From the NCBI RefSeq assembly GCF_001424125.1, contig NZ_LMQI01000004.1:248001-312000 (forward strand): a DNA stretch of 64,000 bases. Reading direction: 5' to 3'. How positions within the stretch are numbered: the stretch's first letter is position 1; every line of letters starts with the position of its first letter. This document shows, one piece after another, positions 9,968 through 18,632 of the stretch. This stretch comes from Cellulomonas sp. Leaf395 (GTDB lineage Bacteria; Actinomycetota; Actinomycetes; Actinomycetales; Cellulomonadaceae). The translations under genes and the position numbers were made by a program. The notes under the pieces are model-generated. The model was not told the DNA's origin and did not search any database. It worked only from the letters and a program-made list of their open reading frames with translations.

Positions 9968-10374
9968 CCGCCGTCGTGGTGGTCTGCGGGGTGCTGCTCA
10001 CGGTCGGCGCGGTGCTGGCCGTCATCCGGGCGGAGAAGGGTCCGTCGATGCTCGACCGGACCATCGCGCTCGACATCGTGGTCACGACGATGATTGCGGC
10101 AGTCGCGCTGTACGCCGCGATCGAGCGCCGCACCGACGTCGTCCCGGTCCTCGTGGTGCTGTCGCTGGTCGGGTTCGTCGGGTCGGTGACCATCGCGCGG
10201 TTCGCGGCGGTGGAGCCGGAGGGCGAAGGTCGTGTGCGCACCCGGGAGGAGATCGCCGCGGAGGCCGAGCGGATGCGCGCCGAGGACGAGGCCGAGGGCT
10301 CGCGCAGGACCGGTCGACGCGAGGGGTACGACGAGCACCACGGCGGCGGCGCGGAGGGGGAGGTCCGGTCATGA
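9964..10374 (+). CDS. mrpF: Na+/H+ antiporter subunit F (MrpF)
   Basis: A 136-aa protein whose first ~90 residues make three membrane helices with the MrpF/PhaF signature RAEKGPSMLDRTIALDI, in which the aspartates are conserved. The remaining ~45 residues are a charged cytoplasmic tail (RTREEIAAEAERMRAEDEAE) absent from the minimal family member. ATG 9964 overlaps the mrpE stop by four bases. Confidence 0.92.
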   Translation: MTAVVVVCGVLLTVGAVLAVIRAEKGPSMLDRTIALDIVVTTMIAAVALYAAIERRTDVVPVLVVLSLVGFVGSVTIARFAAVEPEGEGRVRTREEIAAEAERMRAEDEAEGSRRTGRREGYDEHHGGGAEGEVRS

Positions 10375-10772
10375 CCCAGGACCAGTGGACGACCGTCGCC
10401 GACGTCGCCTCGGCGGTGTGCCTGCTCGGTGGCGCGTTCCTCGCGTTCGCGGCCGGGGTGGGGGTGCTGCGCTTCCCCGACCTGCTGGCGCGCATGCACG
10501 CCGGCACCAAGCCGCAGGTGCTCGGCCTCGCGCTCGTGCTCATCGGTCTGGCGCTGCGGCTGCGGTCCGGCGGTGCGGTGTGGGCGCTGGTGCTCGTGGC
10601 GGTGTTCCAGATGCTCACCGCACCCGTGGCGGCGCACATGGTCGGCCGCGCCGGCTACCGGACGGGCAAGGTGCGCAGCGACCTGCTCGTGGTCGACGAG
10701 CTCACCCAGGACCAGGAGCGCGCGCAGGTGCGGGACCATGGACGTCCCGACGACGACGGCCCCCGAGACTGA
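10371..10772 (+). CDS. mrpG: Na+/H+ antiporter subunit G (MrpG)
   Basis: A 133-aa small membrane subunit with three predicted helices and the diagnostic RFPDLLARMHAGTKPQVLG segment of the MnhG/PhaG family. It ends the mrp operon proper. The complex extrudes Na+ in exchange for H+ and supports pH and salt homeostasis. ATG 10371 overlaps the mrpF stop, so C to G are likely translated as a coupled chain. Confidence 0.92.
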   Translation: MTQDQWTTVADVASAVCLLGGAFLAFAAGVGVLRFPDLLARMHAGTKPQVLGLALVLIGLALRLRSGGAVWALVLVAVFQMLTAPVAAHMVGRAGYRTGKVRSDLLVVDELTQDQERAQVRDHGRPDDDGPRD

Positions 10773-10791
10773 GGGTCGGGAGGAGGACGCG

Positions 10792-12240
10792 ATGACGCGA
10801 CCGGACGTGGTGGTCGTCGGCTCCGGCCCCAACGGGCTCGCCGCCGCCGTCACCCTCGCGCGCGCGGGCCTCGGCGTGGTGGTCCTGGAGTCGCAGCCGA
10901 CCGTCGGCGGCGGCGCCCGCACCCTCGACCTCGGCCTGGCCGACGGGATCACGCACGACATCTGCTCCGCGGTGCACCCGATGGCGTGGGCGTCCCCGTT
11001 CTTCCGGCAGTTCGACCTGCCGAGCCGCGGGGTCGAGCTCCTGGTGCCCGAGGTCTCCTATGCGCACCCCCTCCCCGGCGGGCGCGCGGGGGTGGCCTAC
11101 CGGGACCTGGAGCGCACGGTCGAGGCGCTCGGCGTGGACGGTGCGGTGTGGCGGTCGCTGGTCGGCGGCGACCCCCGGGCCGCCGTGCAGGTGGCGCTCG
11201 GCGACAAGCGGTCGGTGCCGCTGGTCGACCCGCGGGCCGCACTGCGGTTCGGGCTGGGCATCCTCGAGCAGGGCACCCGCGCGTGGGACCGCCGGTTCGT
11301 CGACGTCGTCGCTCCCGCGCTGCTCACCGGCGTCGCCGCGCACGCGATCTCGACGCTCCCGTCGGTGGCCGCCGCGGGCACCTCGCTCCTGCTGGGCACC
11401 CTCGCGCACGCCGCCGGGGGCTGGCCGATCCCGCGGGGAGGGTCGGGTGCCATCACCGCCGCCCTGGTCGGGGACCTCGAGGCGCACGGTGGGACGATCC
11501 GGACGGACCACCGGGTGCGCAGGCAGGCAGACCTGCCGATCGCGCACTGCTACGTGTTCGACACTACCCCGCGGACGCTCGTCGACGTGCTCGGCCACCG
11601 CCTGCCCCCGCGTGCCCGGGCCGCGCTCGACGCCTTCGAGTACGGCGACGCGGCGGCCAAGGTGGACTTCGTGCTCGACGGACCCGTGCCGTGGACGGTG
11701 CCTGAGGTGGGACGGGCCGGCACCGTCCACGTGGGTGGCACGCGGGCCGAGATGGCGCGGGCGGAGAACGGCGTCGCCCGCGGCGAGCACGCGGACCTGC
11801 CGATGACGCTGGTCAGCGACCCGACCGTGGTGGACGACACCCGCCTGGTGCACGGCCGGCGACCCCTGTGGACCTACGCGCACGTGCCGGCCGGGTCGGA
11901 CGTGGACGTGACCGAGGCGGTCACCCGGCACATCGAGCGCTACGCCCCGGGCTTCCGGGACGTCGTCGTCACGTCCCGGTGCGTCCCGGCGGCCCGCCTG
12001 AGCGACCACAACGAGAACTACGTCGACGGCGACATCTCCGCGGGCCGCGCCAGCATCGGCCAGCTGTTCGCGCGGCCGACCCGACGCCTGGACCCCTACT
12101 TCTCGGGTCGCGCCGGGATCTACCTGTGCTCGGCGTCGACGCCGCCCGGACCCGGCGTGCACGGCCTCGGCGGCTGGTACGCGGCGAAGCGGGTGCTGCG
12201 CGAGTTCGGGATCATGTCGCCGCCGAGCCTGGCGCCGTAG
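10792..12240 (+). CDS. FAD-dependent NAD(P)/FAD oxidoreductase, phytoene-desaturase-like
   Basis: A 482-aa flavoprotein. The N-terminus VVVVGSGPNGLAAAVTLARAG is a Rossmann dinucleotide site (GxGxNG...), followed by the ESQPTVGGGAR segment of the carotenoid/amine oxidase superfamily. The C-terminal PGPGVHGLGGWYAAKRVL motif closes the FAD site. Members are usually annotated as phytoene desaturase family proteins, but no carotenoid genes are nearby, so the substrate is unknown. A GGGAGGAGGA ribosome-binding site (from 10778) fixes ATG 10792. It starts 19 bases after mrpG and probably shares its transcript. Confidence 0.85.
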   Translation: MTRPDVVVVGSGPNGLAAAVTLARAGLGVVVLESQPTVGGGARTLDLGLADGITHDICSAVHPMAWASPFFRQFDLPSRGVELLVPEVSYAHPLPGGRAGVAYRDLERTVEALGVDGAVWRSLVGGDPRAAVQVALGDKRSVPLVDPRAALRFGLGILEQGTRAWDRRFVDVVAPALLTGVAAHAISTLPSVAAAGTSLLLGTLAHAAGGWPIPRGGSGAITAALVGDLEAHGGTIRTDHRVRRQADLPIAHCYVFDTTPRTLVDVLGHRLPPRARAALDAFEYGDAAAKVDFVLDGPVPWTVPEVGRAGTVHVGGTRAEMARAENGVARGEHADLPMTLVSDPTVVDDTRLVHGRRPLWTYAHVPAGSDVDVTEAVTRHIERYAPGFRDVVVTSRCVPAARLSDHNENYVDGDISAGRASIGQLFARPTRRLDPYFSGRAGIYLCSASTPPGPGVHGLGGWYAAKRVLREFGIMSPPSLAP

Positions 12241-12297
12241 GACGGCGGGCGGCGCCGCACACCTCGCGCACGCCGCCGCTGCTCCGGGCGGCCGACG

Positions 12298-12585
12298 TCA
12301 GCTCAGCGGGTTCAGGTCCGACCCGTCGTCGACCCGCTTGGTGAACCGCGCGGTGCCACGGGTGGCCAGCACCCGGGACATCGCGACGAGCGCCCCGGTG
12401 ATCGCCGCGGCGGCGACGACCTCCGCCAGGCCGGCGTTGCCCTGGTCGTCGGCGAGCGGGGGCTTGTGCCCGGTCTTCGCCTTCCACGCCTGCGCGAGCA
12501 GCTTCTGGACGACCAGAGCGGCGAGGAAGGCGACGCCCGCGCCGACGATCTTCGCGATGATGGACTGCTTGTGCTTGTCGGTCAC
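12298..12585 (-). CDS. DUF4235 small membrane protein
   Basis: A 95-aa protein of the actinobacterial DUF4235 family. A short charged N-terminus (MTDKHKQ) precedes a hydrophobic helix (IVGAGVAFLAALVVQKLL). After AWKAKTGHKPPL comes a second helix (AEVVAAAAITGALVAMSRVL). Function unknown. The GTG start at 12585 is preceded by GGAGGG in its leader. It converges on the flavoprotein gene with a 57-base gap that holds GC-rich self-complementary sequence but no clear U-tract terminator. Confidence 0.82.
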   Translation of the reverse strand: MTDKHKQSIIAKIVGAGVAFLAALVVQKLLAQAWKAKTGHKPPLADDQGNAGLAEVVAAAAITGALVAMSRVLATRGTARFTKRVDDGSDLNPLS

Positions 12586-12680
12586 GAGGCCCTCCGGGGT
12601 GTGATGACGGTCTGCGACGACCGTAGCCCGGCTCGCGGCCCCGCGCTGCACAGTCGCGGCGTAGGATCTGCGGCGAACGA

Positions 12681-12775
12681 CAGGGGAGCGTCGGACCCGC
12701 ACGGGTCTGGACGCTGAGAGTGCGGACCACCGCAGACCCTCGAACCTGATCCGGTTGGTACCGGCGTAGGGAGTC
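12681..12775 (+). promoter_or_regulatory. TPP (thiamine pyrophosphate) riboswitch
   Basis: This is a THI element in the leader of the thiamine transport operon. It has GGGGAGC at 12684, the conserved CTGAGAG at 12714-12720, and the second block GAACCTGATCCGGTTGGTAC with GCGTAGGGAG ending at about 12773. The pieces are in the canonical order, with a variable GC-rich stem (ACCCGCACGGGT) between them. Binding of thiamine pyrophosphate is expected to shut off the downstream importer genes. The expression platform appears to be the hairpin over the ribosome-binding site at 12836-12855. Confidence 0.95.
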
Positions 12776-12835
12776 GGGCTTCTCAGTCCTCACAGACGTG
12801 CTCGGGTGACAGCCCGCGCGGTCCGTGTGGACCCC

Positions 12836-12855
12836 CCTCCTTTCGACCAAGGAGG
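12836..12855 (+). promoter_or_regulatory. Shine-Dalgarno sequestering hairpin of the thi operon
   Basis: CCTCCTT at 12836-12842 pairs perfectly with AAGGAGG at 12849-12855 around a six-base loop. The right arm is the ribosome-binding site of the binding-protein gene, ten bases before ATG 12866. This suggests that the TPP riboswitch controls translation initiation by exposing or hiding AAGGAGG. The inference comes from base pairing only. Confidence 0.7.
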
Positions 12856-12865
12856 AGCATCACCC

Positions 12866-13888
12866 ATGGCGAGGATCCACTCGCTCATCACCGTCGCAGC
12901 CGTCGTCGCTCTGGCAGGCTGCTCGGCGATCGGGACCGACGACCCGGACCCCAGCGCGTCCGGGGGCACCGTCACGCTGGTCACGCACGACTCGTTCGGG
13001 TTGTCCGACGGCCTCCTCGACGCGTTCGAGGAGCGGTCCGGCCTCACGGTCGAGGTCGTCCAGCAGGGCGACGCCGGAACCCTGGTCAACCAGCTCGTGC
13101 TCACCAAGGACGCCCCGCTGGGTGACGTGGTGTTCGGCATCGACAACTCGTTCGCCTCGCGCGCGGTCGACGAGGGCGTCGTCGCGCCGACCACGCAGCC
13201 GGGTGCGTTCGAGGACGCGCTGGTCCCGATCGACTTCGGCGACGTCTGCATCAACGTCGACCACACGTGGTTCGCGGAGCAGGGCCTGGCCGAGCCGGTC
13301 ACGCTCGAGGACCTGACGGAGCCGGAGTACAAGGACCTGTTGGTGGTCCCCAACGCGGTGACGTCGTCGCCTGGCCTGTCGTTCCTGCTGGCAACCATCG
13401 GTGCGTTCGGCGAGGACGGCTGGCAGGACTACTGGGCTGCGCTGAAGGCGAACGGCCTGAAGGTGGCCGACGGCTGGACCGACGCCTACTATACCGACTT
13501 CTCCGGCGGCGGCGCCGACGGTCCGCGGCCGATCGTCCTGTCGTACGCGTCGTCGCCCCCGTACACCGTGCCCGAGGGCGGCACCGAGCCGACGACCGGC
13601 GCACTGCTCGACACCTGCTTCCGGCAGACGGAGTACGCGGGCGTGCTCGAGGGCGCGGCCAACCCGACCGGCGCGCAGGAGGTGCTCGAGTTCCTGCTGT
13701 CCGACGAGGTCCAGGACGACATCCCGGTGTCGATGTACATGTACCCCGTGAGCCCCTCGGCCACGCTCCCCGAGGAGTGGACCGAGTTCGCACCCCTGGC
13801 GACCGACCCGTTCGAGATCTCCCCCGAGGACATCAGCGCGAACCGTGAGGCCTGGCTGGCCGCCTGGTCGGAGACGGTGATCGGCTGA
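12866..13888 (+). CDS. thiB: Thiamine ABC transporter, substrate-binding lipoprotein
   Basis: A 340-aa periplasmic-type binding protein anchored as a lipoprotein. The signal peptide ends in the lipobox LAGC (Cys about residue 18). The mature part starts GTVTLVTHDSFGLSDGLLDAFEERSG, typical of ThiB/TbpA binding proteins (SBP type 2 fold). Conserved pieces include LGDVVFGIDNSF, IDFGDVCINVD and VLSYASSPPYT. It should capture thiamine or its phosphates outside the membrane for the adjacent permease and ATPase. The start is set by the AAGGAGG site and fits the position of the riboswitch. Upstream in-frame codons fall in the leader and were rejected. Confidence 0.92.
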   Translation: MARIHSLITVAAVVALAGCSAIGTDDPDPSASGGTVTLVTHDSFGLSDGLLDAFEERSGLTVEVVQQGDAGTLVNQLVLTKDAPLGDVVFGIDNSFASRAVDEGVVAPTTQPGAFEDALVPIDFGDVCINVDHTWFAEQGLAEPVTLEDLTEPEYKDLLVVPNAVTSSPGLSFLLATIGAFGEDGWQDYWAALKANGLKVADGWTDAYYTDFSGGGADGPRPIVLSYASSPPYTVPEGGTEPTTGALLDTCFRQTEYAGVLEGAANPTGAQEVLEFLLSDEVQDDIPVSMYMYPVSPSATLPEEWTEFAPLATDPFEISPEDISANREAWLAAWSETVIG

Positions 13889-13890
13889 CC

Positions 13891-15636
13891 ATGTCCGTCC
13901 TGACGCCGACCCGGTCCGACGCACCCACTGCGGTGGGTGCGTCGGGCCGGGCGCGCGTGGCGGTGTTCTGGTCGCTGGCCGTCGCGGTCCCGCTGGTGTT
14001 CCTCGGGGTCTTCTTCGTCTGGCCGGTGGCGGTGATGATCGCGAAGGGGTTCGTCGTCGACGGGCACCTGGACCTCGGCGGGTTCGCGGACGTGTTCTCG
14101 CGGCCGCGCACCTGGCGGATCGTCGGGCTGACGCTCGCGCAGGCGACGTTGGGGACCGTCCTGAGCGTGCTGCTCGGGGTGCCCGGCGCGTACGTGCTCT
14201 ACCGGCACTCCTTCCGCGGACGGTCGTTCCTCCGGGCCTTCGTCACCGTGCCATTCGTCCTGCCGACCGTCGTCGTCGGCGTCGCGTTCCGCTCGTTGCT
14301 CGTCAGCGGTGGGCCGCTCGGGTTCCTGCACCTGGACGGCACGTTCGCGGCCATCGTCGCGGCGCTCGTGTTCTTCAACTATGCGGTCGTCGTGCGGGCC
14401 GTCGGAGGGCTGTGGGAGCGGCTCGACCCGCGGGCGGAGCAGGCGGCGCGGGCGCTCGGCGCGTCGCCGTGGAAGGCGTTCCGGACCGTGACGCTGCCCG
14501 CGCTGACCCCCGCGATCGCCTCCGCCGCGTCGCTCGCGTTCCTGTTCTGCGCGACCGCGTTCGGGACCGTCCTGGTGCTCGGCGGCCTGCAGTTCGGCAC
14601 CATCGAGACCGAGATCTGGGTGCAGACGACGCAGTTCCTCGACCTGCGGGCCGCGGCCGTGCTGTCGGTCGTGCAGCTGGTCGTCGTCGCGGGGACGCTG
14701 GTCGTCGCCGGCCGTTCGCGGTCGCGGCGCGAGCAGGCGCTCGGGCTCACCCTCCCGTCCGCCTCCGTCCGTCCGCTGCGGCTGCGCCGGCCCGCCGGCA
14801 TGCCGCCCGGCGACGGCCACGCCCTCACGCTCGTCGCCACCTCCGTGACCGCGCTCGTCGTCCTCCTGCTCGCGCTGCCCCTGGTCAACCTGGTGGTCCG
14901 GTCGCTGCGGACCGGCGACGGCTGGGGACTCGACCACTACACCGCCCTCGGCACCACCGGCGGCGCGCTCACCGTCACCGTCTGGCAGGCCACCCTGAAC
15001 TCCCTGCGGATCGCGCTCGACGCCACGCTGCTCGCGCTGGTGGTCGGCGGGCTCGTCGCGCTCGTGGTGTCCCGACGACCGCGCCGGGCGGTCGGTCGGC
15101 GGGCAGTCGCCGGGCTCGACGCACTGTTCATGCTCCCGCTCGGGGTGTCCGCCGTGACCGTCGGGTTCGGCTTCCTTCTGTCGATGCACCACCCGTTCGG
15201 GCTGCCCGTCGACCTGCGGACCAGCCCGCTGCTGGTGCCGATCGCGCAGGCGGTGGTCGCCGTGCCGCTCGTCGTGCGGGTGGTGCTGCCGGTGCTGCGC
15301 GCGATCGACCCGCGCCTGCGCGAGGCTGCCGCGACGCTCGGGGCGAGGCCCGGTCGCGTGCTGCGCACCGTGGACCTGTCCATCGCCGCCCGGTCCCTGG
15401 GCCTGGCCGTCGGGTTCGCGTTCGCCGCGTCGCTGGGCGAGTTCGGCGCGACGTCGTTCCTCGCCCGCCCCGACCGGCCGACCCTGCCCGTGGTGATCTT
15501 CCGGCTCATCGGCCGGCCCGGTCCCGACTCCTACGGCATGGCGCTCGCCGCGTCCGTCGTCCTCGCGGTGCTCACCGCGGGGATCGTCGCGGCCTGCGAA
15601 CGACTGCGCGCCCCCGGTGCGGGAGGTGAGTGGTGA
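13891..15636 (+). CDS. thiP: Thiamine ABC transporter permease (two-domain)
   Basis: A 581-aa inner-membrane protein with two fused permease domains and ~12 helices, as in ThiP. Each half carries an EAA loop that docks onto the ATPase: EQAARALGASPWKAFR near residue 185 and REAAATLGARPGRVLR near residue 477. It begins two bases after the binding-protein stop and overlaps the ATPase start. Codons ~8-19 encode a strong DNA/RNA hairpin (13914-13947). Iron(III)-type permeases look similar, but the TPP riboswitch makes thiamine the likely substrate. Confidence 0.92.
   Translation: MSVLTPTRSDAPTAVGASGRARVAVFWSLAVAVPLVFLGVFFVWPVAVMIAKGFVVDGHLDLGGFADVFSRPRTWRIVGLTLAQATLGTVLSVLLGVPGAYVLYRHSFRGRSFLRAFVTVPFVLPTVVVGVAFRSLLVSGGPLGFLHLDGTFAAIVAALVFFNYAVVVRAVGGLWERLDPRAEQAARALGASPWKAFRTVTLPALTPAIASAASLAFLFCATAFGTVLVLGGLQFGTIETEIWVQTTQFLDLRAAAVLSVVQLVVVAGTLVVAGRSRSRREQALGLTLPSASVRPLRLRRPAGMPPGDGHALTLVATSVTALVVLLLALPLVNLVVRSLRTGDGWGLDHYTALGTTGGALTVTVWQATLNSLRIALDATLLALVVGGLVALVVSRRPRRAVGRRAVAGLDALFMLPLGVSAVTVGFGFLLSMHHPFGLPVDLRTSPLLVPIAQAVVAVPLVVRVVLPVLRAIDPRLREAAATLGARPGRVLRTVDLSIAARSLGLAVGFAFAASLGEFGATSFLARPDRPTLPVVIFRLIGRPGPDSYGMALAASVVLAVLTAGIVAACERLRAPGAGGEW
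13914..13947 (+). repeat. Strong hairpin inside the start of thiP
   Basis: The 15-base arm 13914-13928 (GTCCGACGCACCCAC) pairs with 13933-13947 around a TGCG tetraloop, with one G-T wobble and the rest Watson-Crick. It lies 23 bases after the thiP start codon. It may slow ribosomes or terminate or protect the transcript, and so set the ratio of binding protein to permease. Confidence 0.6.
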
Positions 15637-16619
15637 GCGGTCTGTCCGTCCGTGACGTGGTGGTGAGGTACGGCCTCGCGACCGCCGTCGACGGCGTCTC
15701 CCTGGACGTGGCTCCTGGGTCGGTCGTCGCGCTCCTCGGAGCGTCCGGCTGCGGCAAGTCGTCGCTGCTGCGCGCGGTCGCGGGCCTCGAACCCCTGGCC
15801 GCGGGCTCGGTATCGTGGGACGGCGTCTCCCTGGCCGGGGTGCCCGTGCACCGGCGCGGGTTCGGGCTGATGTTCCAGGACGGCCAGCTCTTCGCGCACC
15901 GCACCGTCGGGCGCAACGTCGCCTACGGCCTGCCGGGACGCTCCGGCGCGCGCGTCGCGGAGCTGCTCGAGCTCGTCGGGCTGTCCGGCTACGAGGACCG
16001 TGGCATCGCGACGCTGTCCGGTGGCGAGCGGCAGCGCGTCGCCCTGGCCCGCGCGCTCGCCCCGGGACCCCGGCTCCTGCTGCTCGACGAGCCGTTGTCC
16101 GCCCTCGACCGGGCCCTGCGCGAACGCCTCGCCGTCGACCTGCGCGCCGCGCTCGTCGCCACTGGCACCACGGCCGTGTTCGTCACCCACGACCAGGACG
16201 AGGCCTTCGCCGTCGCCGACCGCGTCGCCGTCATGGCCGCCGGGCGGCTCCTGCAGGTCGACGCACCGGCCGACCTCTGGGTCCGGCCTGCCTCGCGTGA
16301 GGTCGCGTCGTTCCTCGGCTACGAGGCCTTCGTGCCGCTGGACAGCCCCGCCGCGGCGCCCCTGCGCGACGCCCTGCACGTGCCACCGTCCGCGGCGACG
16401 CTCGCGCTCGCGGAAGGGGCGTTCGTCGTCGGGCACACCGGGGTCGTCAAGGGCACCGTGCGCGGGGTGTCGTCGCGACGTGGACGGTCCGAGGTCCGTG
16501 TCGACGTCGACGGGATCGGCGTGGTCACCGCGCTCGGACCTGTCGGCGGCCGGTGGTCCCTCGGGGACGTCGTCGAGCTCGGTGTGGAGCCGGACGCGCT
16601 CGCGGTCCTCGACGCCTGA
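15633..16619 (+). CDS. thiQ: Thiamine ABC transporter ATP-binding protein
   Basis: A 328-aa ABC ATPase. Walker A GASGCGKS at about residues 36-43, Q-loop in FGLMFQDGQLF, signature [15 protein letters not shown] near residue 128, Walker B LLLLDEP and H-loop VFVTHDQDE. After residue ~230 there is an extra C-terminal domain that looks like the TOBE-type regulatory domain of the CUT/Fbp group, so the protein is longer than E. coli ThiQ (~232 aa). The GTG at 15633 overlaps the thiP stop and sits six bases after GGGAGG; GTG 15630 is an adjacent alternative. Two direct 11-base copies of TGATCGCGGTC start at its stop codon (16617-16638). Confidence 0.92.
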   Translation: MSGLSVRDVVVRYGLATAVDGVSLDVAPGSVVALLGASGCGKSSLLRAVAGLEPLAAGSVSWDGVSLAGVPVHRRGFGLMFQDGQLFAHRTVGRNVAYGLPGRSGARVAELLELVGLSGYEDRGIATLSGGERQRVALARALAPGPRLLLLDEPLSALDRALRERLAVDLRAALVATGTTAVFVTHDQDEAFAVADRVAVMAAGRLLQVDAPADLWVRPASREVASFLGYEAFVPLDSPAAAPLRDALHVPPSAATLALAEGAFVVGHTGVVKGTVRGVSSRRGRSEVRVDVDGIGVVTALGPVGGRWSLGDVVELGVEPDALAVLDA

Positions 16620-16682
16620 TCGCGGTCTGATCGCGGTCAGAGCCCGGTCGGGCTACGGTCGGAAGCATCCGGTCGGGCAGGT

Positions 16683-17474
16683 GTGAGCACCGAGGTGATG
16701 GCGATGACGCTGGAGCTCCGTGAGGTCGTGTCGGTCGATGTCCCGGCGCCGCTGTCGAAGGTCTGGGCATTCCTGCGAGATCCCGCGCTCGTGCGCCGCT
16801 GGTACGGCTGGGACCACGACGGTCTGGACGCCGAATGCCGCAGGTTCGTCGACACGGCGGTCGAGACCCAGGACGTCGTCGGCGACGCGACCATCCACAC
16901 CCTGAGCTGGCCGCACCACGACAAGCTCACCCTGCGGTCCGCCGCGCACGAGCCGCACCGCACCCACCTGACCGTCACGCGCCGCAGCCACGAGGGCATG
17001 GCCACGTTCGACGGGGTGCGCGACGAGGTCGACGAGCACTGGATCGCGTCCGTCCACCAGCTGCAGTTCGCGGTGTCGGTCCACCCGGAGCAGGACCGGC
17101 GGACCCTGACGATGTTCGGGCTGCCGTCCGGGGACAGGCACGACCGGCTGCTCGACCGCGCGGGACTCGTCGGCATCCGCGGGGTACCGATCGGGGGGCA
17201 CGTCCAGGCGCGTCGGCCCGACGGGACCCTGCTCGGCGGGACGCTCGTCTACGAGACGCCGCTGCAGCTCGGGCTGCGGCTGCACGGGATCTCCGAGATG
17301 TTCCTCGTCCTGCAGGAGACCCCCGCGGCGCACACGCCCCCGCACGGCACGGTCGACGCGATCCTGTCCACGTACGGGCTCGACGACAAGACGTTCGGGG
17401 AGGTCCACGAGCGCTGGTCGCGCTGGTGGCAGATGGCGATCCCGCGGGGGTCGTCGCGCGTCAGCTCAGCTTGA
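16683..17474 (+). CDS. SRPBCC-like protein of unknown function
   Basis: A 263-aa soluble protein. Its N-terminus (LREVVSVDVPAPLSKVWAFLRDPALVRRWYGWD) is the typical opening of an START/Bet v 1-like SRPBCC domain, where the helix-grip fold binds hydrophobic ligands. The remainder (SVHQLQFAVSVHPEQDRRTLTMFGLPSGD...) looks like a continuation or second half of such a domain, but I cannot name a family. GTG 16683 and ATG 16698 are both possible starts. It converges with the GNAT gene and their 3' ends overlap by 14 bases. Confidence 0.7.
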   Translation: MSTEVMAMTLELREVVSVDVPAPLSKVWAFLRDPALVRRWYGWDHDGLDAECRRFVDTAVETQDVVGDATIHTLSWPHHDKLTLRSAAHEPHRTHLTVTRRSHEGMATFDGVRDEVDEHWIASVHQLQFAVSVHPEQDRRTLTMFGLPSGDRHDRLLDRAGLVGIRGVPIGGHVQARRPDGTLLGGTLVYETPLQLGLRLHGISEMFLVLQETPAAHTPPHGTVDAILSTYGLDDKTFGEVHERWSRWWQMAIPRGSSRVSSA

Positions 17475-18564
17475 GCTGCCACTCCCCGGAGCCGCCGGCC
17501 GGCCGGAACCCCAGCGCCACGTTGATGGCGAGCATGTAGGAGTTCTCCTCGGCGTTCCACGTGCCCACGCGCCGGACCGTCGGTCGCTCCGCGGCGAGCC
17601 GCTGCAGGTTCGCCGTCTTGACCAGCATGCCGAGGCGCCTGCCGCGGTGCTCCTTGATCACGAGCGTGTCGTCCTGGTGCACGAACTCGTCCGAGTTGGG
17701 GACCGCCATAAAGCAGGTGAACGCGGCGAGCGTGTGCGTCGGGACGTGCTCGGCGGCCAGCACCAACAGCTCGAGCTCCCGCTCCTGGTACTGCCGCTCC
17801 GTGACCCGGATCCGCTCCGCGTCCCAGACGTCCTCCTCGAGGTCGAGGCCACCGAGGGGCGCGTCGGTGCTCATCCGGGTGTTCAGCAGCGCGTACTCGT
17901 CGACCCATTCCTCTGGCGCGTGGCTGAGCCAGGAGACCAGGCGGTAGTCGGGCCCAGCGTGGGCCTCCGCCTCCGCACGGTGCTTCGCCATGAGGTCCGC
18001 GTCGAAGGGCAGGTCGAACACGGAGTAGCGCTCCACCTGCTCGAGCGCGAAGCCGCGCTTCAGCAGGAACCGCGGACCGTCGTCGTCGGCCAGCACGCGG
18101 CCGACGCCGGTCGTCGCCGCGAGGGTTCCGGGACCTGCGGGTGGCTCGACCCGCTGGTCGCTGGACGCCAGGACGTGCGTCCGGCCGGTGTCGCGGACCA
18201 GGGTGAGGACGGCGTCGTAGAGCGCCGCCCCGACTCCCTGCCGGCGGTGCGCCGGCCGGACGCCGATCTCCGCGCCGGCCGTGTGCGTGTTGTCCTGCAG
18301 CGGGAGGTTCACCATCGCGTAGCCGAGGACGCGGTCCGGGTCCGGGGTGTCGCGCTCGTCGTCGGCCACGGCGACCAGGCGCGGCTTGCGGATGTACCGC
18401 TGGTCGCGCATCGCGCCCAGGATCTCCGTGGCCGTGCGCTCGAAGTCGCGGTTTCCCCACGTGTCGAGCAGCACGTCGTTCATCGCGTCGGCGTAGCCGT
18501 GCAGGAGCCACGCTCCCTCGGGCGTCTCGGAGACCGGCACCTCACGGATCGACCACGTCGTCAT
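17461..18564 (-). CDS. GNAT-family N-acetyltransferase, tandem domain
   Basis: A 367-aa protein with two GNAT folds. The N-terminal one contains EIGVRPAHRRQGVGAALYDAVL (acetyl-CoA pyrophosphate loop R/Q-x-x-G-x-G/A). The C-terminal one contains DTLVIKEHRGRRLGMLVKTANLQRL and the NAEENSYMLAINVALGFRP ending. Tandem GNATs of this size in actinobacteria resemble mycothiol synthase (MshD), but the sequence does not prove that role. ATG 18564 is chosen, with ATG 18573 possible. The gene runs toward the SRPBCC gene. Confidence 0.82.
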   Translation of the reverse strand: MTTWSIREVPVSETPEGAWLLHGYADAMNDVLLDTWGNRDFERTATEILGAMRDQRYIRKPRLVAVADDERDTPDPDRVLGYAMVNLPLQDNTHTAGAEIGVRPAHRRQGVGAALYDAVLTLVRDTGRTHVLASSDQRVEPPAGPGTLAATTGVGRVLADDDGPRFLLKRGFALEQVERYSVFDLPFDADLMAKHRAEAEAHAGPDYRLVSWLSHAPEEWVDEYALLNTRMSTDAPLGGLDLEEDVWDAERIRVTERQYQERELELLVLAAEHVPTHTLAAFTCFMAVPNSDEFVHQDDTLVIKEHRGRRLGMLVKTANLQRLAAERPTVRRVGTWNAEENSYMLAINVALGFRPAGGSGEWQLKLS

Positions 18565-18632
18565 GACGTCCACGATCCGCCCGTCGACCTTCTGTGGCGA
18601 GATCTTTTCGGGGCCGTCGATAGTCTCGCCGG

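Noticed and set aside
12241..12297. Terminator between the flavoprotein and DUF4235 genes
   Set aside because: The 57-base gap has several overlapping GC-rich partial stems but no single convincing hairpin or U-tract.
13891..16619. Iron(III) ABC importer instead of thiamine importer
   Set aside because: Permease and ATPase resemble FbpBC-type systems, but the leader carries a clear TPP riboswitch and the binding protein is ThiB-like.
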